A stretch of DNA of 9,608 nt, taken from the NCBI GenBank assembly GCA_903826715.1, contig CAIKFN010000171.1, positions 1 to 9,608 of the forward strand, given 5' to 3'. Origin of the DNA: an uncultured Actinomycetes bacterium. Lineage in GTDB: Bacteria; Actinomycetota; Acidimicrobiia; Acidimicrobiales; RAAP-2. This document shows, one piece after another, positions 1-6,942 of the stretch. Each line of letters opens with the position of its first letter. Within the stretch, counting starts at the first letter, position 1. Under the pieces are notes generated by a model that was not told where the DNA came from, searched no databases, and saw nothing but the letters and a program-made list of their open reading frames with translations. Position numbers and translations under genes: made by a program.

Positions 1-2
1 AG

Positions 3-44
3 CCTGAGCTCAACGAGTTCAAGCACACCCGCGCCCCAATGTAA
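3..44 (+). CDS. C-terminal end of an unidentified protein (partial, cut by window edge)
   Basis: Reading from base 3 gives thirteen codons, PELNEFKHTRAPM, then TAA at 42-44. The other two frames either stop at once or run on with unlikely composition, and the codons used here (CTC, AAC, GAG, TTC, AAG, CAC, CGC) resemble those of the neighbouring genes. The stop codon abuts the stop codon of the convergent oxidoreductase gene with no base between. Too little remains to name a family. The call rests on frame, codon choice and the neat tail-to-tail junction, so it is tentative. Confidence 0.45.
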   Translation, partial: PELNEFKHTRAPM

Positions 45-953
45 TTATTTAGAAGAAAACTCGAGCAGCACCGCGTACGTTGCTTCAATTTCATCCTTAG
101 TGCCTGTGACCTGTGCATTGAACTCTGTCACACCAGATGCTCCAAGTTCATTCAGTTGCTCAAGCACCTGTTGCTTAGACCCCATTAGCGCCAGGTCGGA
201 AGGTTGTTCAGCACCTTCACGCTTCATCATTGCGGCGTAACTCGGAAGTGTTGGATACACCTCGAGCTCTTTATTCATCTTGGCGCTCGCTCCTGCAATG
301 TCACTCGTGACACTGATTGGAAGTCCGCACACAATTCGCGGTCTCGGACGTCCAGCTTTCGCAGCAGCTTCATCAATAAGTGGCTTGATGTGTGAAGCAA
401 CAGTCTTAGGACCTGTCATCCAGAGCGCTGTTCCGTCAGTGTACGTTCCAGCGAGTTCCAGCATTCTTGGCCCGAGCGCCGCAACAATCACGCTAGGCAC
501 GCGTGTTTCTTTTGGGCCAACAGAGTCCATAGAAATAACCTTGATTCGCTCACCCTGAGCCATTACCGTCTCACCACGGAGCATTGGCATCAACGCGTCG
601 AGGTATTCGTGCATGTACGTAGCAGGGCGGTCAAAAGGAAGTCCCCAGAGACTCTCGACCACTATTTGGTGTGACAAACCAATGCCGAGGGTGAGGTGCC
701 CGCCGATTGATTCTTGAACAGTGCGCGCTTGGGCGGCGAGCATCGATGGGTGCCGTGGCTGGATTGGCACAACAGCTGTCCCTAAATCAACGTCTGGGAC
801 TTCTCGGCCAACAACCGCAAAGACTGTCAAAGTGTCTGGACCAAAGATCTGTGATGCCCAGAGAGATTCAAATCCCAAGTTTCTGAGCTCTTTGGCTCGT
901 TCAATGGTGCTCGCGAGCGAACCTTCAGTATTTAGTCCAATTGCAATACGCAT
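45..953 (-). CDS. LLM-class F420-dependent oxidoreductase (MSMEG_4879-like family)
   Basis: A 302-residue luciferase-like TIM-barrel oxidoreductase, probably cytoplasmic and using the deazaflavin F420; the substrate is unknown. Seen: a first beta strand MRIAIGLN (1-8), AKELRNLGFESLWASQ (20-35), the RHPSMLAAQARTVQE stretch (67-81) with the usual substrate-barrel pattern, the cofactor-side loop LTLGIGLSHQ (87-96), FDRPATYMHEYLDAL (107-121), and AALGPRMLELAG followed by TDGTALWMTGP (158-182). GIGLSHQ plus FDRP...MHEYL is typical of the MSMEG_4879 group of F420 oxidoreductases, and the length is normal for it. The ATG is preceded by a strong Shine-Dalgarno GGAGGGG with 8 bases between. It is divergent from purK and convergent with a gene that leaves the window. 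F420 rather than FMN use is inferred from family resemblance. Confidence 0.88.
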   Translation of the reverse strand: MRIAIGLNTEGSLASTIERAKELRNLGFESLWASQIFGPDTLTVFAVVGREVPDVDLGTAVVPIQPRHPSMLAAQARTVQESIGGHLTLGIGLSHQIVVESLWGLPFDRPATYMHEYLDALMPMLRGETVMAQGERIKVISMDSVGPKETRVPSVIVAALGPRMLELAGTYTDGTALWMTGPKTVASHIKPLIDEAAAKAGRPRPRIVCGLPISVTSDIAGASAKMNKELEVYPTLPSYAAMMKREGAEQPSDLALMGSKQQVLEQLNELGASGVTEFNAQVTGTKDEIEATYAVLLEFSSK

Positions 954-961
954 TTCTTGTA

Positions 962-968
962 CCCCTCC
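962..968 (-). promoter_or_regulatory. Shine-Dalgarno of the F420 oxidoreductase, bearing on the purK start
   Basis: The complement of 962-968 reads GGAGGGG, 8 bases before the oxidoreductase ATG at 953. It lies inside the purK reading frame if purK began at the TTG at 957. This crowding, with the lack of any + strand ribosome site before 957, favours the later purK start at the GTG at 990. Confidence 0.6.
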
Positions 969-976
969 AGGATTGC

Positions 977-982
977 TAGCGT
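977..982 (+). promoter_or_regulatory. Candidate -10 element for leaderless purK transcript
   Basis: TAGCGT fits the TANNNT pattern of actinobacterial -10 elements and sits 7 bases before the GTG at 990. That spacing would start the transcript at or near the initiation codon. No good -35 is visible; TTCTTG at 954-959 is 17 bases upstream but a weak match. There is no proper Shine-Dalgarno before 990, and AGGA at 969-972 is too far away. A six-base loose match is common by chance. Confidence 0.25.
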
Positions 983-989
983 TTCTAGT

Positions 990-2153
990 GTGCCAAGCAA
1001 CTCACAACCTACATCCCCTGTCCGCGTCGGTGTTATCGGTGGCGGCCAATTAGCTCGAATGATGGGTGAAGCCGCTGAATCGGTAAACGTTGAACTGAGC
1101 GTTCTCGCTACTTCTATGGAGGACTGCGCCGTAGCTACATGCCATGAGGCATCAGTAGGCGACGCAAAAGACGCTGCCGCTCTTACCCAATTTGCCCAGA
1201 GAGTTGACGTTGTCACCTTTGATCATGAACTCATTGACCTCGAACAAATTGCTGAACTTGAAAAAAATGGCATCGTAGTTCGACCTAGTTCAAATGCACT
1301 TCGATATTCAGTTGACAAAGCATTTCAACGTCAAGAATTCAAAAAAGCAGGCCTTCCTGTGCCGAAATTTCTCGTGGTCGCATCAATAGAAGACCCCGCC
1401 CTGCGCGCTTTCCTCGATGAACTAGAAACCGAACCAGTCATAAAGACCTCAATTGGTGGATACGACGGACGAGGTGTTCTGTTTCCCAAGGACAAGAACG
1501 AAACATTTTCTGCGATCAAGGAACTCTCCGCTAGCGGCCCTGTGCTCATTGAAGAACGACTTGAGCTCAATGGTGAAGTGGCTTTACAAATTGTCAGAGA
1601 CGTCAACGCAAACGTTATTACCTACCCACTCGTCACAACCGTGCAGCGCGACGGTATGTGCATTGAAACGCGCTATCCCTCACACGCGTCTGATGATTTT
1701 GCAACTCAGGCTAAGTTGCTCAGCGAACAGATCGCTCAGCTGCTGGATGTAATTGGAATCTGTGCAATTGAATTTTTTGTAACTGAAGAGGGCCTCGTCA
1801 TCAATGAAGTTGCACTTCGCCCACACAACTCAGGGCACTGGACTATTGAGGGAACCAAAACTAGCCAGTTTCAAAATCACTTACTCGCAGTAACCGGTCA
1901 GGAACTTGGATCAATTGAGCCAACCAATAACTACGCAATCATGGTGAATATCATTGGTGGTGACAAGCCAACAACTCCAGAAATTGCTGCAGCACTCGAG
2001 AACGTTAACGTTCACGACTACGCCAAAGAATGGAAGCCTGACCGTAAACTTGGTCACGTAACTGTTGTTGGCCTGGTGCAAATGAATACATACATGGCGG
2101 GCTGGAACGCTGCTGCTGCTTACGGAACGAAAGTTGTTGAGGTGCCTCTATGA
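990..2153 (+). CDS. purK: N5-carboxyaminoimidazole ribonucleotide synthase (PurK)
   Basis: An ATP-grasp enzyme that converts AIR, ATP and bicarbonate to N5-CAIR in de novo purine synthesis. With the GTG start it has 387 residues, near the usual size. Seen: the N-terminal fold VGVIGGGQLARMM (13-25), VTFDHE (75-80), the ATP-grasp loop KTSIGGYDGRG (152-162), the EE pair (188-189), the YPLV strand (212-215), the metal/ATP segment NEVALRPHNSGHW (272-284) and the C-terminal RKLGHVTV (352-359). Leu276 stands where E. coli PurK has Pro (NELAPR); actinobacterial PurKs commonly carry Met or Leu here, so it is a lineage mark rather than damage. An in-frame TTG at 957 would add 11 residues but lacks a ribosome site and overlaps the neighbour's. 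Its stop overlaps the purE start by four bases, ATGA. Confidence 0.95.
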   Translation: MPSNSQPTSPVRVGVIGGGQLARMMGEAAESVNVELSVLATSMEDCAVATCHEASVGDAKDAAALTQFAQRVDVVTFDHELIDLEQIAELEKNGIVVRPSSNALRYSVDKAFQRQEFKKAGLPVPKFLVVASIEDPALRAFLDELETEPVIKTSIGGYDGRGVLFPKDKNETFSAIKELSASGPVLIEERLELNGEVALQIVRDVNANVITYPLVTTVQRDGMCIETRYPSHASDDFATQAKLLSEQIAQLLDVIGICAIEFFVTEEGLVINEVALRPHNSGHWTIEGTKTSQFQNHLLAVTGQELGSIEPTNNYAIMVNIIGGDKPTTPEIAAALENVNVHDYAKEWKPDRKLGHVTVVGLVQMNTYMAGWNAAAAYGTKVVEVPL

Positions 2154-2638
2154 GCCCAGTCGTAGGCATAGTTATGGGTAGTTCGTCTGATCACGAAGTG
2201 ATGTCAGACGCCGCAACAATTCTTGAAAAATTTGGAATTGAGTACGAGATAAATGTTGTTTCAGCTCATCGCACTCCAGAAGCAATGGTCGAATACGGGC
2301 TTAGCGCCAAAGAACGTGGATTAAAAGTTCTCATTGCTGGTGCTGGAGGCGCTGCGCACTTGCCGGGAATGCTCGCTGCAGTGACGACCTTGCCAGTTAT
2401 TGGTGTCCCTGTTGCACTGGCTCGCCTCGACGGAATGGATTCACTTCTATCAATTGTCCAAATGCCCCGAGGAGTTCCCGTCGCCACGGTGGCAATTAAT
2501 GGTGCAACGAACGCAGGAATTTTGGCGGCCAGAATTTTGAGCACGAATGACGAGAAGCTAAGCGTTGCGCTCGAAGCGTACCGACAAGAACTCGCCGCTC
2601 AAGCTGGCGCACAAGACCGCGACTTACCAAGAAATTAA
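2150..2638 (+). CDS. purE: N5-CAIR mutase, class I PurE
   Basis: Moves the carboxylate of N5-CAIR to C4 to give CAIR, the step right after PurK. The 162 residues match class I PurE from end to end: GSSSD (10-14) binds the phosphate, SAHRTP (38-43) carries the catalytic histidine His40, AGAGGAAHLPGM (63-74) forms the glycine-rich active-site loop, and SIVQMPRGVPVATVAING (101-118) follows. The GSSSD and SAHRTP pair with a PurK partner points to mutase rather than the direct-carboxylating class II enzyme. The ATG lies inside the purK stop (ATGA), so translation is probably coupled. The last 15 or so residues, rich in Ala, Gln and Asp, are a variable tail. Confidence 0.96.
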   Translation: MSPVVGIVMGSSSDHEVMSDAATILEKFGIEYEINVVSAHRTPEAMVEYGLSAKERGLKVLIAGAGGAAHLPGMLAAVTTLPVIGVPVALARLDGMDSLLSIVQMPRGVPVATVAINGATNAGILAARILSTNDEKLSVALEAYRQELAAQAGAQDRDLPRN

Positions 2639-2731
2639 TTTTCTTCCAGTAATTCAGCGACTTTTGCTGGATGAATTCCAATACCAATCGTCCTAGGCTG
2701 GTTAGGTAACAAAAGGCTCTAAGCAGTTAAC

Positions 2732-2738
2732 GGAGGAA
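2732..2738 (+). promoter_or_regulatory. Strong Shine-Dalgarno of htpX in the 104-base purE-htpX gap
   Basis: GGAGGAA lies 4 bases before the htpX ATG at 2743, a clear ribosome site that fixes this start. The gap 2639-2742 is long enough for a separate promoter, and TAGGCT at 2694-2699 fits a TANNNT -10, but I see no matching -35. An imperfect hairpin at about 2651-2677 lacks a following T run. Confidence 0.7.
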
Positions 2739-2742
2739 ATAC

Positions 2743-3657
2743 ATGGCTGATTCAAACATCCGCCCCGACCACGGGCTCAGTGTTCGAATGATGATCACTG
2801 TTGTTGGTCTTATGTTCTTGTACATAATTATCGCAGTGGTAATGATCCAACTTGGCATTTCAATTGTGGTTACTTCAATCTTCTGTGGCGCAATGCTCTA
2901 CGGGCAGTACTTCTTTTCCGGCAAGATCGCCATGTTCTCAATGCACGCCCACGAAGTGACGCCTGAAGAAGAGCCAGAACTTCACAAGATTGTTGACCAC
3001 CTCTGCCAGCTTGCAAACATGAAGAAACCCAAGGTTGGCGTCGCCGAAATGGACCTGCCTAATGCCTTCGCAACCGGCAGAAACCCCAACCATGCAGTTG
3101 TTTGCGTGACTCGAGGGATCATGCACCGCCTCAGCAGTGACGAGCTCGAAGCTGTTCTCGCCCACGAAATTAGCCACGTTGCGCACCGTGACGTCGCAGT
3201 TATGACCGTGGCTTCAGGTGTTGGGATGTTGGCAGGTCTAGTTTCACGAATGGCCATGTGGGGCGCAATGCTCGGTGGCGGTGGAAACTCAAATAACAAC
3301 AACGGTGAGAACATTGTGCTTCTCGAAATTGCCACAATGCTTGTTTCAATGGTTATTGGTTTCGTAGCGTTTCTTCTGACTATGTCACTATCTCGGTACC
3401 GTGAACTCGCAGCTGACCGCTCAGGTGCGATCCTCATTGGCAAGCCGCAACTGCTCGCCAGCGCCCTCGTGCACATCACCGGCGACATGGGAAAAATTCC
3501 ACGTACTGACCTTCGAAAGGCTGAAGGCATGAACGCGTTCTTCTTCGCTCCGGCACTTTCGGGTGGTGGGGCTTCGGCACTATTCTCAACACACCCAAGT
3601 CTGCAGAAGCGACTTGACCAGTTGAACAAGATTGAGCGCGAGCTAAACGGCCAGTGA
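2743..3657 (+). CDS. htpX: Membrane zinc metalloprotease HtpX (M48B)
   Basis: A membrane-bound protease that clears damaged or misfolded membrane proteins, with its catalytic domain in the cytoplasm. The 304 residues are standard for HtpX. Seen: two N-terminal hydrophobic segments (about 16-36 and 39-58), PNAFATGRNPNHAVVCVTRG (106-125), the zinc site HEISH (141-145) with catalytic Glu142, two further membrane segments (about 152-176 and 191-214), the third zinc ligand Glu221 in RELAAD (220-225), and the C-terminal FSTHPSLQKRL (281-291). A short Asn-rich run, GNSNNNNGEN (181-190), forms the loop between membrane segments 3 and 4. The start has a strong Shine-Dalgarno. The stop overlaps the start of pspAB, so the two are co-translated. 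Confidence 0.96.
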   Translation: MADSNIRPDHGLSVRMMITVVGLMFLYIIIAVVMIQLGISIVVTSIFCGAMLYGQYFFSGKIAMFSMHAHEVTPEEEPELHKIVDHLCQLANMKKPKVGVAEMDLPNAFATGRNPNHAVVCVTRGIMHRLSSDELEAVLAHEISHVAHRDVAVMTVASGVGMLAGLVSRMAMWGAMLGGGGNSNNNNGENIVLLEIATMLVSMVIGFVAFLLTMSLSRYRELAADRSGAILIGKPQLLASALVHITGDMGKIPRTDLRKAEGMNAFFFAPALSGGGASALFSTHPSLQKRLDQLNKIERELNGQ

Positions 3658-4217
3658 GTCTTCGCACCGCACTCTTTGGGAAACCAAAGCCAGTTAAGCC
3701 AAACCTCGAATTTTTACTTGCGGCCCCGAAGTCCTTCGCCGTTCTAAAAGAAGAACTTCAACTAGTCCCATCTGGTGTTGCGGGCATCTGCTTTAAATCA
3801 TTGACCTCCGAAGGCGTCGTTCACACCGATGAAGAGCTAGTGGCAATGCTAAAAATTAATCCAACAGCTCTTTCAACTGACGACTTGGGTTTCAAATGGG
3901 TCATCGTGGGCAACACCGATCCTGAAGCATTAACCACCCAGCTACACAAATGCGCATCGGTACTTGATGAAAATGGACTTGGTACGCACATGCTCTGCGC
4001 TGTGTTTGCATTTAAACCAGTAACTGCTCCGGGGCAAGGGTCGCTTCGAATGGTGTATCTCTTTAAGCGTGGAACGTACTACCCGTTCTCCCCAACTGGC
4101 GAAGAGACTCGTGACAATGAGTTTGAATTACGTGTTCAGTCATTTCTTGGTGGTGCATTGCCGCTGGAGAAGGACTTGTCCAAGTGGATGCCACTTTGGG
4201 GACTCCCAGTTAATTGA
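3654..4217 (+). CDS. pspAB: PspA-associated protein PspAB
   Basis: A 187-residue protein of the PspAB family, which in Actinobacteria and some archaea accompanies HtpX and phage-shock PspA-type proteins; its biochemical role is not established. Seen: an N-terminal LFGKPKPVKPNLEFL (7-21), the middle segment GFKWVIV (79-85), and the family hallmark KRGTYYPFSP (138-147) followed by RDNEFELRVQ (153-162) and a tail KWMPLWGLP (177-185). There is no signal peptide and no membrane segment, so it is probably cytoplasmic, perhaps working on the inner face of the membrane with HtpX. The start is GTG, overlapping the htpX TGA by four bases (GTGA). No pspA or pspAA gene is present in the window. Confidence 0.85.
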   Translation: MSLRTALFGKPKPVKPNLEFLLAAPKSFAVLKEELQLVPSGVAGICFKSLTSEGVVHTDEELVAMLKINPTALSTDDLGFKWVIVGNTDPEALTTQLHKCASVLDENGLGTHMLCAVFAFKPVTAPGQGSLRMVYLFKRGTYYPFSPTGEETRDNEFELRVQSFLGGALPLEKDLSKWMPLWGLPVN

Positions 4218-4240
4218 TGACATTCACAATCGACTCAAAT

Positions 4241-4278
4241 ACTCATTAACCAATGGCAAATAGTTGTAGGTTATGAGT
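4241..4278 (+). repeat. Inverted repeat in hydrolase leader (operator or weak hairpin)
   Basis: ACTCATTAACC (4241-4251) and GGTTATGAGT (4269-4278) are inverted copies, ten paired positions with one extra T in the left arm and a 17-base centre. It fills the 84-base gap between pspAB and the hydrolase. A loop of 17 and an AT-rich stem are poor for a terminator, although GAAATTTTATTT follows. An operator for a dimeric regulator, or a leader hairpin, is as likely. The function is not shown. Confidence 0.45.
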
Positions 4279-4290
4279 GAAATTTTATTT

Positions 4291-4298
4291 GAGGGGGG
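4291..4298 (+). promoter_or_regulatory. Shine-Dalgarno of the alpha/beta hydrolase
   Basis: GAGGGGGG lies 3 bases before the ATG at 4302, counted from its last G; the effective GAGG core at 4291-4294 is 7 bases away. It fixes the hydrolase start and shows that the gene has its own translation signal rather than coupling to pspAB. Confidence 0.65.
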
Positions 4299-4301
4299 CG
4301 A

Positions 4302-5126
4302 ATGCCGTTTATTGAAGTCAATTCAAACAAGTTGTACTACGAGTTCACTGGTCCAGAGGACAAGCCACTAATTCTCCAATTCGGTGGATCACTTTTTGGT
4401 CGTCATAATTTCAACAGCGTTAATGACGGATTTAGAAAGAACTTCCGACTACTTAGTTTTGACGCATCCGGATACGGACAATCTGATCGACCAATTATCA
4501 ATCACTCCGTTGAGCGCTGGGCGCATGAGGGCGCGGGGCTTCTTGACGCACTTGGCATTGACAAGGTTTTTATTCATGGAACCTCAATGGGAGGAATGGT
4601 CACCCTTGCGTTTGCATCTCTTTACCCAGATCGAATGATTGCTGGCTGCGCGGACTGTGCTTTTGCACGGCCTGATGTTCACCGTAAAACTTTATTTCGA
4701 AACTGGCGAAACATGAGCGACAGTATGCCGATCTATGAGTTGTCAGACTTGGTAACAATTCAGGCAGTTGGCGCAACATTCTTGGAAGAGAACCCGGGCA
4801 CTTTCGATGCAGTTCGAAACCTTGTCGCAATGAATGATCCGTACACAGTTCGTCAAGCTTGCTTCGCAATGGAAAACATGGATCTTGAACCGTTAATCAA
4901 GAACATCAAGAGTCCATTGTTAATGACAAATGGAACGCACGACATCATGACACCGCCTGACCTCGCTCCATCTGGGTACAGCGCACGACAAATTGCTGCA
5001 GCGTTGCCGAATATTGCAACATTGTATGAATTTCCAGATATTGGACACGCGGACTTGCTCGAGGCTCCTGAAGAGGCGACGGAAGTAATTACCAAATTTT
5101 TCCAGAAAGTAATCGCAGGTAGGTAA
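4302..5126 (+). CDS. Alpha/beta-fold hydrolase, substrate unknown
   Basis: A 274-residue single-domain alpha/beta hydrolase, probably cytoplasmic since no signal peptide is seen. The catalytic triad can be read: nucleophile Ser95 in GTSMGG (93-98), acid Asp214 in NGTHDIMTPP (210-219), and His249 in DIGHADLLEAPE (246-257). The oxyanion region is at GGSLFGRHNF (28-37), and SFDASGYGQSDRP (52-64) is the usual strand and turn before the nucleophile elbow. The cap region (about 120-190) is unremarkable. The pattern resembles esterases, haloperoxidase-like enzymes and enol-lactonases, and the sequence alone does not choose among them. It follows an 84-base gap holding a dyad, so it may be a separate unit from htpX-pspAB. 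Its stop abuts the stop of the convergent HxlR-type regulator. Confidence 0.88.
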   Translation: MPFIEVNSNKLYYEFTGPEDKPLILQFGGSLFGRHNFNSVNDGFRKNFRLLSFDASGYGQSDRPIINHSVERWAHEGAGLLDALGIDKVFIHGTSMGGMVTLAFASLYPDRMIAGCADCAFARPDVHRKTLFRNWRNMSDSMPIYELSDLVTIQAVGATFLEENPGTFDAVRNLVAMNDPYTVRQACFAMENMDLEPLIKNIKSPLLMTNGTHDIMTPPDLAPSGYSARQIAAALPNIATLYEFPDIGHADLLEAPEEATEVITKFFQKVIAGR

Positions 5127-5528
5127 TTACTTTATAATTACTGGGAAATCGGAAAGATTTTCGTGAAATTCTGGTAAGTATTTTAGAGCCCACACTCTGA
5201 ACGCAATTCCAACAGGAAGTAGATCCACTCCGCTCTCGGTGAGCTTGTACGGATTACCACGTGACGAAGCATCAGAATTTACATGCTCGATCAAGAGAAA
5301 TTCCTCCAACGTCTTGAGTCGAGAAGCCAAAATATTTGTAGAAATCTTTTCAGGCGCATTCAAGAACTCTGAGTAGGTTCTTGTTCCATACATGGCCAAA
5401 TCTCTAATAATCAGAAGTGACCACTTATCACCGAAGACGTCAAGAGCTGAACTCAATGGGCAAATTGATCGCCAGTCAGGCATTGATTTATTCTTTGGTT
5501 TCAACTTCTGTACTCCCCAAGTGCTCAT
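5127..5528 (-). CDS. HxlR/DUF24-family winged-helix transcriptional regulator
   Basis: A 133-residue one-domain DNA-binding protein. Seen: CPLSSALDVFGDKWSLLIIRDL (23-44, the family signature at the start of the winged helix), the recognition-helix region EKISTNILASRLKTLEE (60-76), and the wing GNPYKLTESG (91-100). Cys23 in the CP motif is the only cysteine. In relatives such as YodB and HypR a cysteine here senses electrophiles or oxidants, so redox sensing is possible but inferred. It is the last gene of the nfo-fumC-hxlR run, 15 bases after fumC, with no clear Shine-Dalgarno. Met16 is an alternative start just before the conserved domain. It is convergent with the hydrolase gene, so the two do not share a promoter region. 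Confidence 0.9.
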   Translation of the reverse strand: MSTWGVQKLKPKNKSMPDWRSICPLSSALDVFGDKWSLLIIRDLAMYGTRTYSEFLNAPEKISTNILASRLKTLEEFLLIEHVNSDASSRGNPYKLTESGVDLLPVGIAFRVWALKYLPEFHENLSDFPVIIK

Positions 5529-5543
5529 TTCGAGTCTACGACT

Positions 5544-6932
5544 TTAAGGGTGAGTCATGTCCTCTGGGACTACGGCCCTGTCGAACTCTTCACCCGTCAT
5601 GAAGCCGAGTGCCACCACAGATTCACGTAACGTCAGACGCTCCTTATGAGCCTTCTTGGCCACTTGAGCAGCCTTGTCGTAACCAATGATCGGATTCAGT
5701 GCAGTAACGAGCATTAGTGAGTTATTGAGATGATTCTTAATTTGCTCGTAGTCAGGCTCAAGGCCTTCAACACAGAATTCACGGAACCGGTCACAAGCAT
5801 CAGTGAGTAGGTCAATTGAATTACAGAAGTTATGAATGATCACTGGCTTGCAGACATTGAGTTCCAAGTTTCCTCGGGCTCCAGCAATGCCAATTGCGGC
5901 GTCATTTCCATACACCTGAATGCTCACCATGATCATTGCTTCAGACTGAGTTGGGTTTACCTTTCCAGGCATGATTGAACTGCCTGGTTCGTTCTCAGGA
6001 AGTTGCAGCTCTCCGAGTCCTGAACGTGGACCAGAGCCGAGCCAACGAAGGTCGTCGGCGACCTTCGTGAGACTCGCAGCAAGCGTCTTAATCGCGCCAT
6101 GGGCAAACACCAAGGCATCGTGAGCCGCAAGCGCAGCGAACTTATTTGGCGCAGTAATGAACGGCTTTCCCGTCATCTTGGCAATGGCCTTAGCAACACG
6201 GTCGCCAAACTCTGGGTGGGTGTTTAGACCTGTTCCAACAGCGGTGCCTCCTGCTGCAAGTTCGTAGAGGCCAGGAAGAATGAGCTGCAAGCGCTCGAGG
6301 TCAGCATCAAGCTGAGAAACGTACCCGGAGAACTCTTGACCCAAGGTAAGCGGTGTTGCATCCATTAGGTGAGTGCGGCCAATCTTTGTGACGTTTACGT
6401 AGGCCTTCGCCTTGACGTCAAGTGCATCACGAAGTCGCTTCACTGATGGAATTAGTCGGTCTGTGATTTCTACAACGGCTGCAATGTGCATTGCTGTTGG
6501 GAATGTGTCGTTCGATGACTGAGACATGTTGACGTCGTCATTTGGATGCACTGGCTTCTTTGAACCCATTACTCCTCCAGCCATTTCAATGGCACGGTTA
6601 GAAATGACTTCGTTTACGTTCATGTTCGTCTGTGTTCCAGAACCAGTTTGCCAAATACGAAGTGGGAACTCATCCATGAGTGTCCCATCAATTACTTCTG
6701 CAGCAGCACGCTGAATAAGCGAGGACTTTTCCTTGTCTAGTTTTCCAAGGGCTTCATTGACCTGCGCCGAGGCTGACTTCAAAATTCCAAATGAGCGAAT
6801 TAGCGCTGGTGGCATTGTCTCGTCACTTATCTCAAAGTGGTGAAGGCTGCGCTCGGTCTGTGCCCCCCAGTAGCGGTCACTACGAACTTCAATTGTCCCC
6901 ATGGTGTCTGATTCAGTGCGAAATTCACTCAT
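5544..6932 (-). CDS. fumC: Class II fumarate hydratase (FumC)
   Basis: Interconverts fumarate and malate in the TCA cycle; class II enzymes lack an iron-sulfur cluster and tolerate oxygen and superoxide. The 462 residues align with E. coli FumC almost without gaps. Seen: WQTGSGTQTNMNVNE (94-108), HPNDDVNMSQSSND (129-142), GRTHLMDATPLTLGQE (185-200) with His188, GGTAVGTGLNTHP (228-240), the signature loop GSSIMPGKVNP (317-327) with catalytic Ser318, and LMLVTALNPIIGYDKAA (406-422). The Met after HL, where E. coli has Gln, is common in actinobacteria. The GSSIMPGKVNP loop with THLMDATP supports fumarase over aspartase. AAGGAA lies 4 bases before the ATG and only 10 bases separate it from nfo, so the two are co-transcribed. 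Confidence 0.96.
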   Translation of the reverse strand: MSEFRTESDTMGTIEVRSDRYWGAQTERSLHHFEISDETMPPALIRSFGILKSASAQVNEALGKLDKEKSSLIQRAAAEVIDGTLMDEFPLRIWQTGSGTQTNMNVNEVISNRAIEMAGGVMGSKKPVHPNDDVNMSQSSNDTFPTAMHIAAVVEITDRLIPSVKRLRDALDVKAKAYVNVTKIGRTHLMDATPLTLGQEFSGYVSQLDADLERLQLILPGLYELAAGGTAVGTGLNTHPEFGDRVAKAIAKMTGKPFITAPNKFAALAAHDALVFAHGAIKTLAASLTKVADDLRWLGSGPRSGLGELQLPENEPGSSIMPGKVNPTQSEAMIMVSIQVYGNDAAIGIAGARGNLELNVCKPVIIHNFCNSIDLLTDACDRFREFCVEGLEPDYEQIKNHLNNSLMLVTALNPIIGYDKAAQVAKKAHKERLTLRESVVALGFMTGEEFDRAVVPEDMTHP

Positions 6933-6942
6933 GACGTTCCTT

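Noticed and set aside
2646..2677. Hairpin after purE as an intrinsic terminator
   Set aside because: AATTCAGC pairs with GCT and GAATT only across a 4-base bulge, and no T run follows; too weak to call.
2982..3629. A 215-residue open frame antisense to htpX
   Set aside because: It is wholly inside a clear htpX gene, with Arg/Ser/Pro-rich composition typical of an antisense shadow, and no ribosome site or family motif.
4293..4298. Run of six G in the hydrolase ribosome site as a phase-variable tract
   Set aside because: Six bases is short for slippage-driven switching, and the run simply enlarges a Shine-Dalgarno.
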